Positions 5,485 through 8,831 of a DNA stretch of 8,831 bases are shown here, piece by piece. Within the stretch, counting starts at the first letter, position 1, and every line of letters starts with the position of its first letter. The stretch is taken from contig JAUNUZ010000076.1 in NCBI GenBank assembly GCA_030537915.1, positions 1 through 8,831 of the forward strand, in the 5' to 3' direction. This stretch comes from Micrococcales bacterium. GTDB taxonomy: Bacteria; Actinomycetota; Actinomycetes; Actinomycetales; Dermatophilaceae. The position numbers were made by a program, and so were the translations under genes. A model generated the notes under the pieces. The model saw nothing but the letters and a program-made list of their open reading frames with translations, did no database searches and had not been told where the DNA came from.

Positions 5485-5760
5485 CTACTCGCCGCCGTCC
5501 TGCGGCGGGCGCAGACCTTCGTAGATCTCCTTGCACGTCGGACACACCGGGAAGCGCTTCGGATCCCGACCGGGCACCCAGATCTTGCCGCACAGCGCAG
5601 TGACCGGCTCCCCTGTCACTGCGCTCTCGACGATCTTCTCCTTGCGCACGTAGTGCGAGAACCGCTCGTGGTCCCCGTGGTCCGTGCGGTATTCCGTGTC
5701 CGTCTGCGTGCGCTCGAGAGTCGACGTCTGCGGATAGGGGGTCGTCGTCATGTGCGGCAT
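5485..5760 (-). CDS. DUF3039 family protein
   Basis: A 91-residue protein of an actinobacterial family of unknown function. A polar Thr-rich N-terminus of ~33 residues is followed by the conserved core FSHYVRKEKIVESAVTG (34-50), ALCGKIWVPGRDPKRF (55-70) and PVCPTCKEIYEGL (71-83). C57, C73 and C76 with nearby His residues suggest a small zinc-binding fold (inference). The start at 5760 is favoured over the ATG three codons downstream because AGGAGG (5773-5768) lies seven bases before it. It is the first gene of an operon with the RelA/SpoT-domain and TSUP genes, and is divergent from the polysaccharide deacetylase gene. Confidence 0.85.
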   Translation of the reverse strand: MPHMTTTPYPQTSTLERTQTDTEYRTDHGDHERFSHYVRKEKIVESAVTGEPVTALCGKIWVPGRDPKRFPVCPTCKEIYEGLRPPQDGGE

Positions 5761-5789
5761 TATGCCCCCTCCTGGTTTGCGGGGGTGTT

Positions 5790-5804
5790 GGCGCAGCCTG
5801 CGCC
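5790..5804. promoter_or_regulatory. Perfect dyad in the DUF3039/deacetylase divergent gap
   Basis: GGCGCA (5790-5795), GCC, TGCGCC (5799-5804) is a perfect six-base inverted repeat with a three-base spacer. It lies about midway in the 96-base gap between two divergent starts and abuts a second dyad. It could be an operator or a short RNA hairpin. No convincing -35/-10 pair was found for either direction. Confidence 0.3.
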
Positions 5805-5827
5805 GGTTACCTGCGGCACAGGTTGCC
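5805..5827. promoter_or_regulatory. Second, imperfect dyad in the same divergent gap
   Basis: GGTTACCTG (5805-5813), CGGCA, CAGGTTGCC (5819-5827). The core ACCTG/CAGGT pairs perfectly, and the outer GG/CC pairs flank one T-T mismatch and one wobble pair. The 23-base span and central spacer fit a binding site for a dimeric regulator. Function is inferred from symmetry and location alone. Confidence 0.35.
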
Positions 5828-5856
5828 GGTCTCCCTTGGGATGCGACGATGAAGGT

Positions 5857-6624
5857 ATGCCCGCCTCGGCCACACTCGTCCACGCCGCCAAGGTCGCCGC
5901 GATGCGCGTCCTGGAAGCCGCTCCCGACGCCATCGGCTCGGTCAGTTCGGTGCGCTCGCACGCATCGGCGGTGATCTTCACCTACGACGACGGTCCGACC
6001 CTGGTGCGCACCCCGGCCGTGCTGCGAGCGCTAGCCGAGCACGACGCGACCGCTACGTTCTTCGTCCTGATGACGAGCGTCGGGACAAACCCCGAGTTGC
6101 TCGCCGAGGTCATCGCGGCCGGTCATGAGATCGGCCTTCACGGTGTGGACCATCGGCATCTGTCGGCCCTGTCGCCGCGGACCGTCGAGGACAACCTGCG
6201 TCGCGGCAAGGCCGAGCTCGAGGACGCGGCTGGCCGCGAGGTGCGCTGGTTCCGGCCGCCATACGGTGACCAGTCCCCCGCGACCTGGCGCGCGATCCGC
6301 CGCGCCGGCATGACATCGGTCATCTGGAGTGCGACGAGCTGGGACTGGAACGCGGGTGTCGACAACGACGTGCGCGTGCGGATGGCGACGATGAGCCTGC
6401 GCGCGGGATCGATCATCCTCCTGCCCGGCCACGCGGGGGCGCTCGAGTTGGTCGACGACGGCCCGGAGCCGCAGCTGGACCGCTACGACCTGTCGAGTCG
6501 TTTGCTGACGGTCTGCGCTCAGAAGGGGCTCGTCGGCCGCAGTCTTGGCGACGCTCTGGCCTCCGGTGGCCGAATTGTGACCCGCCCGCACTTCAACCTC
6601 CGTCCGCGGTTGCCGCACATCTGA
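5857..6624 (+). CDS. NodB-type polysaccharide deacetylase
   Basis: A 255-residue carbohydrate esterase family 4 (NodB homology) protein that should remove N- or O-acetyl groups from a glycan by metal-dependent hydrolysis. Motif 1 is FTYDDGPT (41-48) with Asp44/Asp45. Motif 2 is HGVDH (95-99), the H-x3-H metal ligands. Motif 3 is RPPYG (133-137). Motif 4 is SWDWN (161-165). Motif 5, usually an LxH ending, here reads IILLPGHAG (186-194), with His192 displaced by two residues. No signal peptide or membrane helix is visible at the N-terminus, unlike most secreted family members. The ATG at 5857 gives a normal length, but its Shine-Dalgarno is poor (GAAGG only one base away); in-frame upstream codons run antisense to DUF3039, and Met16 is an alternative start. 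The glycan substrate is unknown. Confidence 0.85.
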   Translation: MPASATLVHAAKVAAMRVLEAAPDAIGSVSSVRSHASAVIFTYDDGPTLVRTPAVLRALAEHDATATFFVLMTSVGTNPELLAEVIAAGHEIGLHGVDHRHLSALSPRTVEDNLRRGKAELEDAAGREVRWFRPPYGDQSPATWRAIRRAGMTSVIWSATSWDWNAGVDNDVRVRMATMSLRAGSIILLPGHAGALELVDDGPEPQLDRYDLSSRLLTVCAQKGLVGRSLGDALASGGRIVTRPHFNLRPRLPHI

Positions 6625-6637
6625 GGCGCGCAGGTGG

Positions 6638-6659
6638 AAGGCCCGCGCGGCCCAGCCTT
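6638..6659. terminator. Possible bidirectional terminator between deacetylase and YqgE-family gene
   Basis: AAGGC (6638-6642) can pair with GCCTT (6655-6659) around a GC-rich interior containing the palindrome CCGCGCGG (6643-6650); GGCC/GGCC is an alternative shorter stem. It fills most of the 33-base gap between convergent stop codons and overlaps the YqgE-family stop. The stem is weak, so this is tentative. Confidence 0.25.
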
Positions 6660-7239
6660 AATTCTGGGTAGGGTCCTCCGGGTATGTGGCGACCCAGGCG
6701 AGTGGCCCTGGCTGACGACGCAAGACGCGCTCCCAGAGCCCTTCGGGCCGGCCGGTGAAGACGTCCCCGACCTCGGGCGCCACGACATACCACCCACCGT
6801 CGGCGAGTTCGTCCTCGAGTTGTCCTGCACCCCAGCCGGAATAGCCGGCGAAGACGCGCATCCCCGCGACGGCGGGGACGACGACCTCCGGCGGGGTGTC
6901 GAGGTCGACGACGCCTACCGATCCGAAGAGCAGCCGGATGCCGAGGGGTTCGCGCGCCCGCGGGTCGTCGCGGTTCGCGGCGCTCTCGCCCGGCACCGTC
7001 ACGAGCCCGAGGGCGGTGTCTAAGCCGACCGGACCGCCCTGGAAGAGCTGGGCCGGTTCGCTCACGTGTTCCTGCCAGACGGGCAGCACCCGCGAGACCG
7101 GGGCCGGAATCGGCTTGTTGAGCACGAGTCCGTGCGCCCCCGCCTCGTCGTGATGCAGGATCAGCACGACGCTACGCCGGAAAATTTCGCCGCCAGTGCG
7201 CGGCGCAGCCACCAGCAAGCGACCGGCCAAGGAGTCCAC
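6658..7239 (-). CDS. YqgE/AlgH family protein (UPF0301)
   Basis: A 193-residue soluble protein of the widespread YqgE/AlgH family. Its biochemical role is not established; AlgH was named for an effect on alginate production in Pseudomonas. Signature stretches are GRLLVAAP (6-13), IFRRSVVLILHHDEAGAHGL (19-38) followed by VLNKP, LFQGGPV (65-71), and RVFAGYSGWGAGQLEDEL (128-145) followed by GGW; the length is typical. The start is GTG at 7239, with GGAG only two bases upstream, and this start sits in the loop of a small inverted repeat. It follows the DEAD-box helicase stop by 27 bases on the same strand and is probably co-transcribed with it. Confidence 0.88.
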   Translation of the reverse strand: MDSLAGRLLVAAPRTGGEIFRRSVVLILHHDEAGAHGLVLNKPIPAPVSRVLPVWQEHVSEPAQLFQGGPVGLDTALGLVTVPGESAANRDDPRAREPLGIRLLFGSVGVVDLDTPPEVVVPAVAGMRVFAGYSGWGAGQLEDELADGGWYVVAPEVGDVFTGRPEGLWERVLRRQPGPLAWVATYPEDPTQN

Positions 7240-7245
7240 GACTCC
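7231..7245 (-). promoter_or_regulatory. Hairpin enclosing the YqgE-family start codon and Shine-Dalgarno
   Basis: In the mRNA sense the sequence is GGAGTC (7245-7240), GTG, GACTCC (7236-7231): a perfect six-base-pair stem with the start codon as a three-base loop. The 5' arm contains the only Shine-Dalgarno-like GGAG. If it folds, it would hinder initiation unless ribosomes arriving from the helicase gene 27 bases upstream open it. The hairpin is seen in sequence; the regulatory effect is inferred. Confidence 0.35.
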
Positions 7246-7266
7246 ATTGTGCCCGTTTCCCGCGGA

Positions 7267-8831
7267 TCAGGAGCTGGTGGAGCCTCGCCACGGGCGACCT
7301 CCACGGCCACCCGAGCTGACGCGCGGCCCGCCGTAGCGCCGACCCGCCGGCCGGCGCGGAGGCTCGAGCAGCTTGCGCAGACGCTCCTCCGGAATGGGCA
7401 CACCGCTGGGACGCTGGGCGCCGGTCGCATCGAGAATCGTGTCGTCCCCGACCCGGACCCGGACCGGTGAAGCAGGGACCCCGGCATCCCGCGCGATGCG
7501 CTCCAGCATCTTGCGCTGGTGAGGTAGGGCCAGGGTCACCACCGTGCCCTTCTCGCCTGCCCGCGCGGTGCGACCGGCGCGGTGCAGGTAGTCCTTGTGG
7601 TCGGCCGGCGGGTCGACCTGGAGGACTACCGAGACGTCGTCGACGTGAATGCCGCGGGCGGCGACATCGGTGGCCACGAGAACCGGCAGCTGGCCCTCAC
7701 GGAACGCGTTGAGTACCCGGTTGCGCTGCCCCTGGTTCAGCCCGCCGTGCAGCGCCGCCGCGAAGACACCCTGCTCACGCAGCTGCATCGCGACGCGATC
7801 CGCGCCGAGCTTGGTGCGCACGAAGACGAGGGTGCGCCCCTGACGGTTCGCCACGTCAGCGGTGATGAGCTTCTTGTGGTTCGGCTCGACGAGCAGGATG
7901 TGGTGCGCCATCGTCGCGATGCTGACCGTGCCATCGTCAGTCGAGTGCGTCACTGGATCGGACAGGTACTTCTCGACGAGCCCGTCCACACCGCGGTCCA
8001 AAGTTGCCGAGAAGAGCAGACGCTGGCCGCCCGGGGGCACGAGATCGAGCAGTTCACTGACCGCTTCGAGGAAGCCCATCTCCGCCATGTGGTCGGCCTC
8101 GTCCAGAACGACGATCTCGACGGCGTCGAGGATGGCGGCCTCTCGCTCGATGAGGTCGGCGAGCCGACCCGGCGTGGCGATGAGGACATCGACACCGCGG
8201 TCCAGCGCCTCGAACTGCGGCGGGTAGGGCATGCCGCCCGCGACGAGCTTGTGGCGCAGCCCTATGACGTGGACGAGCGGCTGGAGGGCGTCGCTCACCT
8301 GCATGGCGAGCTCGCGGGTCGGCACGAGCACGATCGCTCGCGGGCGCCGCGGCTGCGGCTTGCCGCCCGCCAGACGCGTCAACATGGGTAGCCCGAAGGC
8401 AAGCGTCTTGCCCGAGCCGGTTCGGCCGCGGCCGAGCACGTCGCGGCCCGCGAGCGCGTCCGGGATCGTAGCGGTCTGAATCGGGAACGGCTCAGCAATC
8501 CCGTCGCGTGCTAGGCGCTTGACGAGTTCCTGCGGCAGGCCCAGAGCGAGGAAGGCGTTGTCCGCTTCGACAGGGACCGGCTCCACGATGGGCCGCTCCG
8601 TCTGACGGAGACGCTCCCCATAGGGGTCGGGCCGGTGCTCGTCGCGGCGCGGACGCGGGGCCGGACGCCGCTCGGGGCGATCGTCGCGCTCGAAGCGCTG
8701 CCGACGATCCTCGCGGTTGAAGCGAGAGCGATCGGTACGGTCGTCTCGATCAAAGCGCGGCCGGTCATCTGAGTCGAACCCGCTCGATCGATCGACGCGG
8801 TTGGAGTCGCGCAGATGCTGGGGGCGATCCT
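7267..8831 (-). CDS. DEAD-box ATP-dependent RNA helicase, 5' end outside the window
   Basis: At least 521 codons are present; the frame stays open from the right edge to TGA at 7269-7267, so the GTG at 8586 is an internal codon. DEAD-box proteins unwind RNA or remodel ribonucleoproteins using ATP. Counting from that GTG: Q motif with Gln37, motif I TGSGKT (56-61), Ia PTREL (89-93), Ib TPGR (138-141), DEAD (162-165), SAT (193-195), motif V ATDVAARGI (305-313) and motif VI HRAGRTARAG (335-344); all catalytic motifs are intact. Upstream is a disordered-looking Arg/Asp-rich region with three nonapeptide repeats of the form RxRF[DNE]R[DE]DR. The C-terminus has a short Arg/Gly tail (RRYGG, GGRGGRPWRG). 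Both tails probably bind RNA non-specifically and could promote cold-shock or degradosome-type assemblies (inference). It lies upstream of the YqgE-family gene on the same strand. Confidence 0.92.
   Translation of the reverse strand, partial: DRPQHLRDSNRVDRSSGFDSDDRPRFDRDDRTDRSRFNREDRRQRFERDDRPERRPAPRPRRDEHRPDPYGERLRQTERPIVEPVPVEADNAFLALGLPQELVKRLARDGIAEPFPIQTATIPDALAGRDVLGRGRTGSGKTLAFGLPMLTRLAGGKPQPRRPRAIVLVPTRELAMQVSDALQPLVHVIGLRHKLVAGGMPYPPQFEALDRGVDVLIATPGRLADLIEREAAILDAVEIVVLDEADHMAEMGFLEAVSELLDLVPPGGQRLLFSATLDRGVDGLVEKYLSDPVTHSTDDGTVSIATMAHHILLVEPNHKKLITADVANRQGRTLVFVRTKLGADRVAMQLREQGVFAAALHGGLNQGQRNRVLNAFREGQLPVLVATDVAARGIHVDDVSVVLQVDPPADHKDYLHRAGRTARAGEKGTVVTLALPHQRKMLERIARDAGVPASPVRVRVGDDTILDATGAQRPSGVPIPEERLRKLLEPPRRPAGRRYGGPRVSSGGRGGRPWRGSTSS
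8677..8763 (-). repeat. Three nonapeptide-coding repeats in the helicase N-terminal region
   Basis: Three in-frame copies encode RPRFDRDDR (8763-8737), RSRFNREDR (8730-8704) and RQRFERDDR (8703-8677). Copies 1 and 2 are separated by Thr-Asp, and copies 2 and 3 are adjacent. The DNA copies differ mostly at codon positions that change the variable residues, consistent with an old expansion under selection for alternating Arg and acidic residues. More copies may lie beyond the window. Confidence 0.7.

Noticed and set aside
5368..5856. Upstream in-frame extension of the deacetylase (total 418 residues)
   Set aside because: The extension is antisense to DUF3039 and the synthetase start and shows no domain; the NodB fold is complete from 5857.
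7582..8391. Plus-strand open frame (269 residues) opposite the helicase
   Set aside because: It mirrors the helicase codons, with a His/Asp/Val-rich product typical of antisense frames, and has no domain signature.
1..8831. Mobile element, CRISPR array, toxin-antitoxin or defence island
   Set aside because: No transposase, integrase, direct-repeat array, tRNA-linked attachment site or known defence domain was seen. The synthetase homologue could resemble a toxic small alarmone synthetase, but the flanking DUF3039 and TSUP genes do not look like antitoxins.

Overview
The window is GC-rich and densely coded. It has short gaps, GTG as well as ATG starts, and stop/start overlaps between genes. 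The GC content, an actinobacterial DUF3039 protein, a DEAD helicase with Arg/Asp-rich repeats and a small protein usually seen in Actinomycetota together suggest an actinobacterium, probably of the order Micrococcales. This is inferred from protein character only. No tRNA, rRNA, insertion sequence, CRISPR array or phage gene is visible, and no gene-free stretch exceeds 300 bases (the longest is about 220).

Layout from left to right. (1) Positions 1-260 (+) hold the C-terminal end of RecD, the exodeoxyribonuclease V alpha subunit. (2) Positions 345-1620 (-) are a compact three-gene cassette: a 106-residue conserved small protein, an ECF-type sigma factor and an 82-residue zinc-finger (ZAS-type) putative anti-sigma factor, joined by two ATGA overlaps. 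(3) Positions 1621-1838 are a divergent regulatory region with a candidate promoter and a symmetric repeat. (4) Positions 1839-3465 (+) encode a DoxX-like four-helix membrane protein and a ferredoxin-reductase-type FAD/NAD(P) oxidoreductase. (5) Positions 3608-5760 (-) form a second operon: DUF3039 protein, RelA/SpoT-domain nucleotide synthetase homologue and TSUP (TauE/SafE) permease, the last two overlapping by GTGA. (6) Positions 5857-6624 (+) encode a NodB-type polysaccharide deacetylase. (7) Positions 6658-8831 (-) encode a DEAD-box RNA helicase, whose 5' end lies outside the window, followed by a YqgE/AlgH-family protein.

Two parts look most like functional units. The sigma/anti-sigma cassette is divergent from the DoxX-like/oxidoreductase pair, and the region between them carries an ECF-like -35 sequence and an inverted repeat, so the pair may belong to the sigma factor's regulon as a redox or envelope-stress response. 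In the second operon a (p)ppGpp-synthetase-like protein is translationally coupled to an anion exporter. That synthetase homologue has Gln where well-studied synthetases have the catalytic Glu, so its activity is in doubt. Most of the window is recognisable chromosomal housekeeping or accessory content, and no clearly unprecedented system stands out. The regulatory architecture and the altered synthetase are the points most worth testing.
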